Part shown: piece by piece, positions 19,801-27,857 of the stretch | How positions within the stretch are numbered: position 1 is the stretch's first letter | Layout of the letters: each line of letters begins with the position of its first letter | Made by a program: the position numbers and the translations under genes | Origin: Acidicapsa ligni | GTDB lineage: Bacteria; Acidobacteriota; Terriglobia; Terriglobales; Acidobacteriaceae | DNA length: 64,000 nucleotides | NCBI RefSeq assembly: GCF_025685655.1 | Contig: NZ_JAGSYG010000003.1 | Location: 620,001-684,000, forward strand | Direction of reading: 5' to 3' | The notes under the pieces: model-generated | What the model was told of the DNA's origin: nothing | Database searches by the model: none | What the model saw: the letters and a program-made list of their open reading frames with translations, nothing else

Positions 19801-20849
19801 CCGCCTGGCGGTTCATACGGGCAGACATCGCTGAAGTCACCGCTTCGTTCCGCAAGCGATGGCACCGCCTGCCGGTATGCTGTTGGCGACTTCTCTATGC
19901 GGGCTTCTTCAGAGAAAAAGAAGAAACTCTTATTCTTGCCGTCATAAATATGCGGGATCTTGATGGGGCCGCCGATTGTGCCGCCAAAATCATTTCGTCG
20001 ATACAACGGAGGTCCGTTGGTAACGTCAAAGTAGCCCTTACCATTGAACTTTTCATTGCGAATGAACTCGTAGAGGCTCGCATGAATTCCATTGGTGCCG
20101 GACCGCGTCGTAACCAGTGTTGTCGCATTGCCTGTGCTCGGATACTGCGCGCCGTAATTCGATGTCAGTACCTTGATTTCCTGGATGGCATCCACGCTGG
20201 GGTATACAAGCAGCGTACTGTGATCCTTGTTAATACCGACGTTCAGCGTCTCAGCACCATCGACCTGAAAGCTGTTGTACTCCGTGCGGCCGCCGTTGAC
20301 CGAGTAAGCCACGCTGCCCAACACGCCGACCTTGGCTTCATCCTGCTGTGTCTGGTTGCTGACGCCGGGTACAAGCGCAATCAACTGCGTAAAGTTTCGT
20401 CCGTTCAACTGCAGGCCAGTAACTTCCTGCTGCGTCACTGTACCGCTTATTTCGGCGTTCTGGGTCTCTACCTGAGTGATCTCGCTGCCGCTATTGACAC
20501 TCACTGTCGACTGCGCGGAATCAACCGAGAGTTTTACGTTGTAGATGAACGCCTGCCCTACTGTCACCGTCAAAGCACTGCTGGTATACGGGGCAAAGCC
20601 GGGCACTTGCACCTGGATTCTGTAATGCCCACCCGGCAGGTAAGGAACCATATAAGAGCCGGAATTGTCCGTCGTTGTTCTCGCCTTGTCCAGAGTATCG
20701 AGGTTGAAAACTTCAACCTCCACGCCCTGAATTGCTGCATTCTGAGGATCAGTAACCTGGCCTGAAAAGCGTGCTGTCTGTCCGAATGCTGCCAGGCTGG
20801 TTGCCAAGCAGACACACGTCAGAACAATCCTTCGCAAAATGGAAGACAT
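16878..20849 (-). CDS. Oar-like TonB-dependent receptor of locus A (1323 aa)
   Basis: Outer-membrane receptor with signal peptide (~1-23), carboxypeptidase-regulatory domain (~27-110, VTDPQNAAIQGVEVEVFN), plug (~115-260: LNGRNFTQLIALVPGVSNQT, YSVNGGRTEYNSFQVDGAE, QEIKVLTSNYGAQYP) and a ~1000-residue barrel ending in Phe (IQFGMKLNF). It is a close paralogue of the receptor at 30671-34900. They share the plug motifs and the terminal block SSFLHPVDAH.PR..QF. It begins 14 bases after the sigma/anti-sigma gene stop, with AGAGAGAC as ribosome site, so it is almost certainly co-transcribed. The substrate is unknown. Genes of this type are often called TonB receptor or Cna-B domain protein. Confidence 0.93.
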   Translation of the reverse strand: MSSILRRIVLTCVCLATSLAAFGQTARFSGQVTDPQNAAIQGVEVEVFNLDTLDKARTTTDNSGSYMVPYLPGGHYRIQVQVPGFAPYTSSALTVTVGQAFIYNVKLSVDSAQSTVSVNSGSEITQVETQNAEISGTVTQQEVTGLQLNGRNFTQLIALVPGVSNQTQQDEAKVGVLGSVAYSVNGGRTEYNSFQVDGAETLNVGINKDHSTLLVYPSVDAIQEIKVLTSNYGAQYPSTGNATTLVTTRSGTNGIHASLYEFIRNEKFNGKGYFDVTNGPPLYRRNDFGGTIGGPIKIPHIYDGKNKSFFFFSEEARIEKSPTAYRQAVPSLAERSGDFSDVCPYEPPGGQDDFPGAGYPDCPQGIGFVNNNFTTLEPLSPTSTAILQTGIIPNPNSYTGCNGGSTPTGSCYLADVSLPTYYREELFRIDHALSDRTQASFRYIHDEWDTTTPIPQFAFVTNSFPTIQNRFYGPGLSLVARVTHTFSPRLLNEFVASYTNSYITLAPKAAPFVSLQRPPQLDQPTCSYAPEGGNCGIGAIFQNGFGGKLPGIIIGGNNAEYGGYGFSVDTSYMPWEHSNPTYSFADNVTRLIGHHSLAFGGQWVIFQRNQLNGPIGAATGDIQGLLTYSNEQSSHTTGNAFADFLLQPTQNDGAINGGYSFGGPASYQQDSAQGRYYQRYQIAEPYIQDDWKVTQRLTINAGLRVSLFGVYHEKNNDAYNWLPTAFNQGLARSLHVANNGQLIDNGSGSAIPIYGKNGAPDPRVINGIVRCGAGSVPNGCMTGHLWNPAPRVGFAWDPLGNGKNSIRAGYGIFFEHGTADEANTGSLEGSAPMVLSMTQLTPLGIGCIGNAAPGCSAAGPGAFPLNVTEIPTKVHWSYVQQWSFSIEHELPRETLVQFAYVGSKGTHLTTEREVNQLIPLLPGTSPFGAHDPLTKQECGNTFAQPIGFDGYHYHLANGATIGPSDPGFINMEAACYGQGTGGNVDPNALREYAPGLGQIYSLENIADSHYNAFQASLRKVSRDLTLGVAYTYSHSIDDASDRSDTTFVNSFDLLSNRSSSNFDQRHLLHFNYIYQLPILQALHSLVDWEGKNPDHNWQSSREPATFGASHLAKTLLDGWQLSGITLFESGIPFTVVNGGSPNGVSFLDNAGVYNGVGSGSYPDKVGSAKGHIPAGGNNSNSFGPLLLNPGAFVAPRGLTFGDAGRNSLNNPHRWNFDAALEKHFALPWEHGDLEFRAEAFNVFNHTQFRIYDPTLGNQPQNTASCYGPSSYSAGDPGGETAPNTTGQPGSTGADPGCLNGSSFLHPVDAHRPRTIQFGMKLNF

Positions 20850-20863
20850 CTGTCTCTCTTTCC

Positions 20864-23791
20864 CTATTTGTTTTGGTTGACGATTTCAGCTTTATTGGGT
20901 TCGGACGGCGCCAATACGGATGCCGCAGAGATACGAAGGGCATTCGCTCGTATCCCCGAAATAGCTTCGGCAATTTGAGGCGCAATTTCCTGAGCGGGCC
21001 GGGGCTGCACCGCATCAAGAGCTGTCAGTTCCACGCAAAGCGCAAAGTTTCGTTGCGCGGCTGCTTCCAGTGTTGTGGGATCACCCTGAATCGATCCCGA
21101 CGAGACGGAGATATCCGAGATGAGTTTTAGATCGACAAGCCGCTGCTGTTCTTCCTCAAGAGCATCAAGCAGTGTGGCTTTGTGGTGGATGATGAGTTCG
21201 CTCAATGCCATGCGGGCAGCCGGGGTCAGAGCCTGATTCGCGGCGAATCTCCGCATCAGATCCGCAACGGTCTTGCTCTCGTGATTAGCGATGAAGGCGT
21301 TGTCTACCAGGCGTCTCGTCAGTGGCAGAACGAGACTGCGCTGCATCCCCCTCTCGGCAAAATAGCGCTCTACGGATGAATCGCCAGAAACGGCGGTAAC
21401 CGATCTTGCCTGCACACTGCTGATTGCATTCGCTGTCAGGCTTGTATCGAGTTCCTGAATCGTGGAAAAAGCAGCGATGACATGCGGAACGATCATCAAC
21501 TGGGCCTGCATCTGCCTCTTCTGTTCGGCATTGTCGACAATGCCGATAACATGAACACCATCGCTGCTGCGTATGACGTCTATGTGTCTCCCCATGTCGA
21601 CCTGTAGCCGATTGAGAACAACGCGTGCCTCCAGCTCAGCCTCATCCAGTTGCATCTCGGTAAGTTGAGGCGCAACATGAAAAGCCGGCGACTCATGAAC
21701 GACAGGCCTGCGCACGGTATCGCTAGCCACCGGCTCGAACCAATCGGGGTTCGCCATGCTCCACGGAAGTACGTCGTAGTTCAACTCCGCAATCTCAACA
21801 GTGCCGTAATCCCGCAACTCAACAGTGCGGCTTACCGGATGAAAGTCATTCGCGCGCACGGTCAGCGATTCCTGCAGAACGTCAGCGTCCGGTGCTGCCG
21901 ACGTAGTTGTAAGCGTCAGAAGATTCTTACCTGTGCGGATGACACGATCACTCGATATCTGCTGCCGATCGTGCCATCCCTGATAGGTAAGCGCTGATAG
22001 CGGAGCATCCCAATCGACGCCGGCCGCAGCCAGTTTGTATCGCAACTGCTCATCTTCCGGGGCAAGCTGTTTATGCCTGGGGCGGCGATGGCCCTGTGCA
22101 TCCCTGTAAATCGCACGTTCGACCGATCGCTCCAGGCTGCTCTTCTTCGTGGTAATCCGCACTTTCTGGTAGATCACCCCAGGCTCGGCATGTCCTGCCG
22201 CATCCCACTCTTCAGCATGCTTGAGCAAGGCAGAAGGAGAGATATGCGGCTGTTGATTCGTCCAGAAAACCAGGCAGACGACGGAGGCGACGGCACAGAT
22301 CACAGCGCCTGCAAAGAATGGATCGATATCGAAGATTGGCATCCCCTTGGCTTTGAAATTGAGATGGGACCACCATGCCGCAAGCCGATCAAGCAATGGA
22401 ATACGCGGGGCCTGTGAGGTCCTTCGTCCTTTTTGAAGCGGCTGTATCTGCGTCCCCGCCTGTGGTCCCATCCACGGCGCCATGGGTAGAAGCCGCGAAG
22501 ACTCAGCCTCGCCGCTATCCTTGCTTGTCTGCACACCGAGGCTTGTTTCGATTGAAAGCAACGGGTCGAAATAAGTAACTTCACAATCGAGACCGGCGCT
22601 GTCAAAGATGAATTTCATCTCAAGCCAGCGGCCATCACTTAACTCGATGTGCTCCGTTCTTGAGCTCGGCCCTTGCGGAGGCAGATCTTCCACGAGAACA
22701 AGCATCAGGCGGACGTCTTGTTCCGTGTAGATCTCAACTCCGCTCACATTTTCAGGCCGTTCAATGCGCACGGACTGCACGCTGCGCCGCGCATCTACAT
22801 GGTGCGAGGCAACTATCTTCCCATCGACAACAACGGACAAAACTCGCGGACAGTGCTGATAAACGTCGTCATAATGGCGCGATACGATGCGCGCAAGCTC
22901 TCGATGCGTCAGTGACCGAATGTTTCCTCCCGATCTCCCGGCGTCCTGCTTCTTTACACCGGAGATCGTCTCCTGCAATTCACCAGCGCCATGCGTGGGG
23001 CGGCGGAAATGGCGATCGATTATAGACAGGCAACGTTCGCAACTCACGATATGCGAGAGTTGCGGACCCGGGATGGCTTTAGGAATGAGAGCCTGATAAG
23101 GCGCCAGCAGCGCCTCTTCTTCCAGGCAATACCCGGTTCGCGAACGGATAATCGTTTCGCGCAGCTCGCGATAGAACTCCAGCCAGGAGCGCGATACCCA
23201 GGGCATCTCTTCGGATGAAATCCTGACGGCCTGCTGATCGCCTGGAGTCTGCAGGTGTTCTTGAATCTCCGAGCGCATTCGGCTCAGCTTCTGCCTCACC
23301 ACGGACAGAGGCAGGTTCGCAATCTCTGCGGTCTGCTGAGGATGATAATCATGGAAGAATCGCAGAATGAAAAAGCTCGCGCTCTTGCTTTGCTGCTTGC
23401 GCCATACAACGTACTGGCAGATGCGGCGCAGTTCATTCTGATGCCCCAGGACGTATGAATCAGAGTGAGTCCAGGCAGCAAGCTCAAGCGAATCCATCTC
23501 CACGATCGGAATCTGGCGGCCGGCCCTGCGCGAAGACTCCGACAAGTGGGCAAGATGTATGTGACGTAGGCACTTGTAGAGATAGTTGTCCAGGCTGACG
23601 ACCCGGCTCAAATCAGGCTTGGCTAATCGAATGTATAGATAAAGATTATGGACAATATCGAATGCGATGTCCTTATCGCCCCGTGTAAGACCGAGTGCCC
23701 AACTCTGCAGTTGGTCATAGTACCTTTCCAACACCTGCTCCGGTTTCGGAACAGGGACAGGGTGCTGATTTTTTGGGGCCAGATTATTCAT
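20864..23791 (-). CDS. fused ECF sigma factor / zinc-finger anti-sigma / periplasmic sensor protein (975 aa)
   Basis: One uninterrupted polypeptide that combines parts normally on two proteins. Residues ~20-180 are ECF sigma regions 2 and 4 (AFDIVHNLYLYIRL..; HPQQTAEIANLPLSVVRQKL is the region 4 helix-turn-helix). Residues 247-254 give His-X3-Cys-X2-Cys (H247, C251, C254), the signature of zinc-binding anti-sigma domains. A cytoplasmic beta-rich domain of unknown family follows (~290-420). A membrane helix lies at ~491-511, then a periplasmic part. Residues ~517-680 are paralogous to the separate anti-sigma at 41670 (shared AGVDWDAPLSA/KAGVDWDAPLSA and FHPV), followed by a BON-like segment (~720-785) and a helical tail. 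First gene of locus A; it probably senses envelope state and controls its own operon. The start ATG at 23791 overlaps an out-of-frame ATG. Whether the sigma part is freed by proteolysis is unknown. Confidence 0.85.
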   Translation of the reverse strand: MNNLAPKNQHPVPVPKPEQVLERYYDQLQSWALGLTRGDKDIAFDIVHNLYLYIRLAKPDLSRVVSLDNYLYKCLRHIHLAHLSESSRRAGRQIPIVEMDSLELAAWTHSDSYVLGHQNELRRICQYVVWRKQQSKSASFFILRFFHDYHPQQTAEIANLPLSVVRQKLSRMRSEIQEHLQTPGDQQAVRISSEEMPWVSRSWLEFYRELRETIIRSRTGYCLEEEALLAPYQALIPKAIPGPQLSHIVSCERCLSIIDRHFRRPTHGAGELQETISGVKKQDAGRSGGNIRSLTHRELARIVSRHYDDVYQHCPRVLSVVVDGKIVASHHVDARRSVQSVRIERPENVSGVEIYTEQDVRLMLVLVEDLPPQGPSSRTEHIELSDGRWLEMKFIFDSAGLDCEVTYFDPLLSIETSLGVQTSKDSGEAESSRLLPMAPWMGPQAGTQIQPLQKGRRTSQAPRIPLLDRLAAWWSHLNFKAKGMPIFDIDPFFAGAVICAVASVVCLVFWTNQQPHISPSALLKHAEEWDAAGHAEPGVIYQKVRITTKKSSLERSVERAIYRDAQGHRRPRHKQLAPEDEQLRYKLAAAGVDWDAPLSALTYQGWHDRQQISSDRVIRTGKNLLTLTTTSAAPDADVLQESLTVRANDFHPVSRTVELRDYGTVEIAELNYDVLPWSMANPDWFEPVASDTVRRPVVHESPAFHVAPQLTEMQLDEAELEARVVLNRLQVDMGRHIDVIRSSDGVHVIGIVDNAEQKRQMQAQLMIVPHVIAAFSTIQELDTSLTANAISSVQARSVTAVSGDSSVERYFAERGMQRSLVLPLTRRLVDNAFIANHESKTVADLMRRFAANQALTPAARMALSELIIHHKATLLDALEEEQQRLVDLKLISDISVSSGSIQGDPTTLEAAAQRNFALCVELTALDAVQPRPAQEIAPQIAEAISGIRANALRISAASVLAPSEPNKAEIVNQNK

Positions 23792-24118
23792 TCATCACTA
23801 AAGAGAGATTTCCTTCTAGAAGTTTGCCTTCTACGCTCGTGAATTGGAGATGAATATGCAGAAGCTGCCCGCACATCTCCATATCAGTCTCACGATGTAA
23901 TTCCTGTAATGGAGAGCGAGTAATATTCAACATCACGTTGATGTCTTGTTGATGTGAGCGTGGATTGTTCGGTGGCTTTTATGTCAATTGAAGCGAGGAA
24001 ACTGGAATTTCCTGTTTGGGCCAGTGGGATGCCCGACTTGCTTTGTATCAGTTTTTATATCTGTTAAGAAGAAACGTAAGTATCGAATTCCCGGTTCTCA
24101 GATTCTCGGCTCACAATG
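23792..24118. other. promoter region of locus A
   Basis: 327 bases without a gene, between the stop of the winged-helix gene and the start of the fused sigma/anti-sigma gene. It contains a TGATGT half-site cluster (23930-23955). A small AGGAAA/TTTCCT stem lies near 23995. No other structure seen. Confidence 0.55.
23930..23955. promoter_or_regulatory. inverted repeat ACATCA-CGT-TGATGT plus a third half-site
   Basis: ACATCA (23930-23935) and TGATGT (23939-23944) are perfect inverted arms around CGT. A further TTGATGT follows at 23949-23955. The array is about 140-165 bases upstream of the fused sigma/anti-sigma start, in the only intergenic gap before locus A. This is a plausible operator; the binding protein is unknown. 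Confidence 0.4.
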
Positions 24119-26083
24119 CTACTGCGGCAGACCAATGCGACGCAGGAGAGCCTGAAAGCGAGGATCAGAACGCATGGGATCGAAACCGGGCCGTATCAGC
24201 ACGCCCGGATTGAACTTTTCTTCGGCTCCTTTTTCGAGCCAGTTCATGGCCTGGTCTTTCTTGCCGAGCGCCGCGTAGATAGTAGCGATCTCCGCAGCGT
24301 GAGAAAAACCTGGACGCGAGCTTTCCTGCAACTCGCCAATTAGTTCGACGGCTTTGTTGCGGTCTCCAACAGCGACATACGCTCGCGCCAGGTTTGCCTC
24401 GGAGGTGGGGCTGCCTCCGGAGAGATCAATCGCCTTTTTCAGTTCAGGGATAGCCTTGTCTGGCATGTGCTTGGCAAGATAGGCCTGTGCCAATTGATTG
24501 TGGGCCATCGCGAAGTCTGGATCCATCTCAATGGTCCTCTGGCTCTGTTGGATGGACTCCTCGTTCCGATGCGCAATCAGTAGTAGTTCTGCGAGATCAG
24601 CATTGATAATGAGGGATAGTGGATCCAGATTCTGTGCTTTGCGCATCTCCACCATAGCTTCGTCGTATCGCGCTAAAAGTGCGAGGTGCCACGCATACCA
24701 GTGATGGGCCGTTGCGTATCCGGGATTAAGAACTATCGCTTGCTCAAACTCCCTTCCGGCTCCTTTCAGATCCCAGTCGAATCCATCAAGAGTAAAAGCG
24801 AGCGACGTATGGGCTTCGCTCAGTGTGTTATCAATTTGCAGTGCCTTGGTCGCCGCTGCCTTGGCCTTTGGCAGGGCTTCTCTCGTGGTCATTGTGGCGT
24901 ATTGCCAGTCGCCCAATAGTGCATACGTGTCGGCCAACCCGCTGTAGGCCTGTGCGTAATTCGGATCCTTGGCAATCGCCTGATTAAAATACTCGACTGC
25001 ACGCTCCAGCCCGTCAGCCGTTCGTTGGTTCCAGAAGTAGCGTCCCCGGAGATAGTCTTCGTAAGCTGCGGGGTCCACTGTCCTGGCGCTTTCTAGAACA
25101 CCTTCTTCCTGCGGAGTCAGTTCGATACGAATCTGCTCAGCGATGGCACGCGCCACTTTTTTTTGCAGGGCCAGACTGTCGCTCATATCGCCTTCGTAGC
25201 TTTCTGCCCATAAGTGCTGGTCCGTAGACGCACGGATCAGTTGCGCTGTGATGCGAACTCGATCCCCAGACCGCACCGCGCTGCCCTCCACGACAGCATC
25301 AACATTCAAGTCGCGCGCAATCTCGGGCAGCGACTTGCGCGTGTTTTTATACTTCAAAGTTGAAGTGCGCGAGATGACTCGCAGGGTTCGGATCTGGGCT
25401 AAATCCGTAATCAACTCATCGGTCATTCCATCGGCGAAGTAGTCTTGCGAAGCATCGCCTGAAAGATTCTCTAATGGAAGGACTGCCAGGGATCGAATCT
25501 TCGACATTGAGCCATGCTTCAATTGGTATTGCCAAAACGCAAGTCCGGCTACACCGATCAGCAACACGACAGCCAGCGCTATCCAAATGGCGGGGCGTCT
25601 GACGCGACCTGCCAAGGCTGCAGACGACACAGACGCAGGCTGACGGGGGAGCTCTGTGTAGGATTGCTCGGGATCAGATTGCTTTGGCTCACTCGGCGTC
25701 TCGGAATCTACAGCAGGCTCTGCATACTCTAATACGACCTCAGGCAGAAACCTGTACCCGAGCTTGGGAAGAGTCTCGATAAATCGCGGATTGTCCGCCG
25801 AGTCCCCGAGTACGCTTCGCAGCTTTGCGATCGCTGCATTCACTGCCTGGTCGAAATCGCCAAAGCTCTCCCCAGGCCAGAGCTGGTTGCACAATTCCTC
25901 CCTGGTGACGACTTCCCCTGGATGCTCCAGCAGTATCTGTAGAACCCTCATGGGTTGACTTTGGACACGGATCAACTTACCCGCTTTGCGCAATTCTCCC
26001 GAACGCAAAGTGACCTCGTAGACTCCGAATCGTTTCGCCGACAACAGCCGCTTTGGCGCCACCATTACCACCGAGTCTAGCAT
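24119..26083 (-). CDS. winged-helix transcriptional regulator with TolB-like and TPR domains (CadC-like)
   Basis: This is a 654-residue membrane-anchored regulator. Residues ~15-115 form an OmpR/PhoB-type winged helix (LRVLQILLEHPGEVVTREEL and FIETLPKLGYRFLPEV). A membrane helix lies at ~165-184. Then comes a TolB/adenylate-cyclase-associated domain (~196-320, LAVLPLENLSGDASQDYFAD, VVEGSAVRSGDRVRITAQLI). Tetratricopeptide repeats fill ~340-640. The family is frequent in Acidobacteriota; the DNA-binding part stays cytoplasmic while the periplasmic part is thought to sense partners or signals. The start ATG is well supported by GGAGGACAA. It is divergent from the ECF sigma gene at 26261, with a palindrome between them. 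Targets are unknown; the neighbouring locus A operon is a candidate. Confidence 0.88.
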   Translation of the reverse strand: MLDSVVMVAPKRLLSAKRFGVYEVTLRSGELRKAGKLIRVQSQPMRVLQILLEHPGEVVTREELCNQLWPGESFGDFDQAVNAAIAKLRSVLGDSADNPRFIETLPKLGYRFLPEVVLEYAEPAVDSETPSEPKQSDPEQSYTELPRQPASVSSAALAGRVRRPAIWIALAVVLLIGVAGLAFWQYQLKHGSMSKIRSLAVLPLENLSGDASQDYFADGMTDELITDLAQIRTLRVISRTSTLKYKNTRKSLPEIARDLNVDAVVEGSAVRSGDRVRITAQLIRASTDQHLWAESYEGDMSDSLALQKKVARAIAEQIRIELTPQEEGVLESARTVDPAAYEDYLRGRYFWNQRTADGLERAVEYFNQAIAKDPNYAQAYSGLADTYALLGDWQYATMTTREALPKAKAAATKALQIDNTLSEAHTSLAFTLDGFDWDLKGAGREFEQAIVLNPGYATAHHWYAWHLALLARYDEAMVEMRKAQNLDPLSLIINADLAELLLIAHRNEESIQQSQRTIEMDPDFAMAHNQLAQAYLAKHMPDKAIPELKKAIDLSGGSPTSEANLARAYVAVGDRNKAVELIGELQESSRPGFSHAAEIATIYAALGKKDQAMNWLEKGAEEKFNPGVLIRPGFDPMRSDPRFQALLRRIGLPQ

Positions 26084-26117
26084 TTGTCCTCCAAGGGAAG
26101 ATCGACGGCTAAGCCAC

Positions 26118-26134
26118 TAAGCCTTAAAGGCTTA
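26118..26134. promoter_or_regulatory. 17-base perfect palindrome between two divergent regulator genes
   Basis: TAAGCCTT-A-AAGGCTTA at 26118-26134, preceded by a direct repeat of CTAAGCC. It sits 35-51 bases upstream of the winged-helix gene start (26083, minus) and about 130 bases before the sigma gene (26261, plus). Position and symmetry fit an operator for autoregulation. Confidence 0.45.
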
Positions 26135-26260
26135 ATAGGGAAGGATTTGGGAATACAGAAACCATCTGGAGTGCATTGACCGGGGTCTTCGGGTCTGGGA
26201 GATTGGCCTCAATGAGGTCCGAAATCAGCGGCCAAATGACGCCGCACCAGGAGAGTAGTC

Positions 26261-26950
26261 TTGACACATGTTGAAATCAGCGCGAACTCAGTAGCCGGTT
26301 CCTGCGCCCCTTCCCTGCCATGTTGCAACCCCTCCCCCAACTTCGAGGAGCTGGCTCTCCCGCTCTTCGACTCGGTGTACCGTTTCGCGCACTGGCTGAC
26401 CAGGAGCAAAACGGATGCCGAAGACCTTGTCCAGGACACCTATCTCAAGGCATTTCGCGGCTTCGCAACGTTTAAGCCCGGCAGCAACTTCCGCGCCTGG
26501 ATCTTTTGCATTTTAAGGAACACATTCCTGAGCTCGCGTATGAGCGCTCAGTACCGCCTGCATGTAGCCGTGTTCAACGCTGACGAGTGCCTGGCAAAGT
26601 TGCCATCCAGATCTCTGGACCCCGTCGCGATCTTGATTGATCGTGCCCTGCTGGATGCGGTTCAAGCAGCAGTACAACGATTGCCGATCATCCTCCGCGA
26701 CGTCTTCGTGTTGTGCGATCTACAGGGGGCATCCTACCGTGAAACCGCAGAAGCTCTGTCGATCCCGCTTGGCACAGTGATGTCACGTCTGTCGCGGGCT
26801 CGCAAGGCCGTTGGTGAATCAATGCACGCCATAGTCATTAATGGAAACGCGAAGACCAGAGGACAGCAGCAGTGCGCAGAGTCCCTCGGCACCCTGCGTA
26901 CGGTTGCTTCCGCTCACTCAATATCTGCTTGTATATTGCACACCGACTGA
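26261..26950 (+). CDS. ECF-type RNA polymerase sigma factor (229 aa)
   Basis: Contains sigma region 2 (~32-95, DAEDLVQDTYLKAFRGFATF, then FRAWIFCILRNTF) and region 4 (~140-195, LPIILRDVFVLCDLQGASY, ALSIPLGTVMSRLSRARKAV). It should direct RNA polymerase to a small regulon. The start is TTG, with AGGAGAG five bases before it. An N-terminal extension of ~28 residues holds three cysteines (SCAPSLPCCNP), and a ~35-residue tail follows region 4. No anti-sigma gene adjoins it, which is unusual for this group; it may act with the divergent winged-helix regulator or be controlled by its own extensions. Confidence 0.88.
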   Translation: MTHVEISANSVAGSCAPSLPCCNPSPNFEELALPLFDSVYRFAHWLTRSKTDAEDLVQDTYLKAFRGFATFKPGSNFRAWIFCILRNTFLSSRMSAQYRLHVAVFNADECLAKLPSRSLDPVAILIDRALLDAVQAAVQRLPIILRDVFVLCDLQGASYRETAEALSIPLGTVMSRLSRARKAVGESMHAIVINGNAKTRGQQQCAESLGTLRTVASAHSISACILHTD

Positions 26951-27021
26951 GGGCTATCTGTTCTTGTAATAAATCGATATCGTCTCGACTCTCTCCTAAT
27001 TTAACGTCGGTTTATCTGAGA

Positions 27022-27044
27022 CTCGGCGGGCTTTTCCCTCCGAG
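27022..27044. terminator. imperfect hairpin between convergent sigma and cytochrome genes
   Basis: CTCGGCGGG (27022-27030) pairs with CCCTCCGAG (27036-27044) with one mismatch and a loop of CTTTT. It lies between the converging stops at 26950 and 27084, so it could end transcription from both sides. Confidence 0.45.
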
Positions 27045-27083
27045 CCCATGAGCCTGCTAGTTGAAGAAGCTTTGTATTGCTGC

Positions 27084-27857
27084 TCATTTCACAGATTTCA
27101 GAAACGCGATAAGGTCGGCGCGATTCTGGGCCTTTGGCACACTGAAGCCCATAGCGCTATTGGGTACCATCGCGTCACTATCCTGAAGCCATCGTTCAAG
27201 AGTGGCCTCATTCCAATTGACTCCCGAGTTCTTTAAAGCAGGCGAATAACTGAAGCCTGGGACAGAACCGGCCTTTCTACCAAAAGCGCCACGGAGGTGC
27301 GGGCCTTCACGATCTGAATCCAGAGCATGACAGCCAGTGCAACGCCTTTCGAAGAGCGACTTCCCTTGTGCAGCGTCTCCGGTGTGGGTTCCTCCAACAT
27401 CGGTTGCGCCGCCCGCTGTGAGCGATGAGAGTGCGGCGACATCGGACTCCGAGAGTCTCGCATCCCAGTGCAGAAGCAGATACTGAGGCAAAGGCATAGA
27501 CCTCTTCTTCGCTTGCTGAACAATCTCTGCCGACAGCACCTCCTGCTTATCGCTGGGGAGTTCTTTCCAGTGCGTGAGGTTAAGATGTTGACGCCCTACG
27601 ACGATGTCTCTTTCAACCAGCCAGGACATCGGAGCGAGATGAGAATACACAGGCCAATGCGTTGCTTGGGAATGGCAGTCTGCACACTTGTTGATGAGAA
27701 CCCGCTTTGCAGCATCGGGCATCGCCGCATCCTGCAACAGCGCTTCTCGCGGCTGTTGTGTGACAGCGTGAGGATTGCCGAATGGATGTATGTATGAGAC
27801 GCCGAGCGACGTGGCAAATAGAATCGCCACGACGCTCAGTATTTTCGTCCTGTTCAT
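27084..27857 (-). CDS. dihaem cytochrome c with Haem_bd domain (257 aa)
   Basis: Exported electron-transfer protein with a signal sequence (~1-22). The first c-type haem motif is CADCH (C58, C61, H62) in a Haem_bd-type domain (HWPVYSHLAPMSWLVERDI..). The second is CTGCH (C173, C176, H177) in a class I cytochrome c fold ending with a candidate axial Met in AMVPNSAMGF. The start ATG overlaps the stop of the metallophosphoesterase by four bases (ATGA), so translation is likely coupled. The pair may act in a periplasmic redox pathway; the electron partners are not in this window. Confidence 0.88.
   Translation of the reverse strand: MNRTKILSVVAILFATSLGVSYIHPFGNPHAVTQQPREALLQDAAMPDAAKRVLINKCADCHSQATHWPVYSHLAPMSWLVERDIVVGRQHLNLTHWKELPSDKQEVLSAEIVQQAKKRSMPLPQYLLLHWDARLSESDVAALSSLTAGGATDVGGTHTGDAAQGKSLFERRCTGCHALDSDREGPHLRGAFGRKAGSVPGFSYSPALKNSGVNWNEATLERWLQDSDAMVPNSAMGFSVPKAQNRADLIAFLKSVK

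Noticed and set aside
20864..23791. Sigma/anti-sigma fusion as an assembly or reading error
   Set aside because: The frame is continuous, the linker has normal composition, the zinc-finger motif is in frame with both parts, and an additional domain absent from the split version lies between finger and membrane helix.
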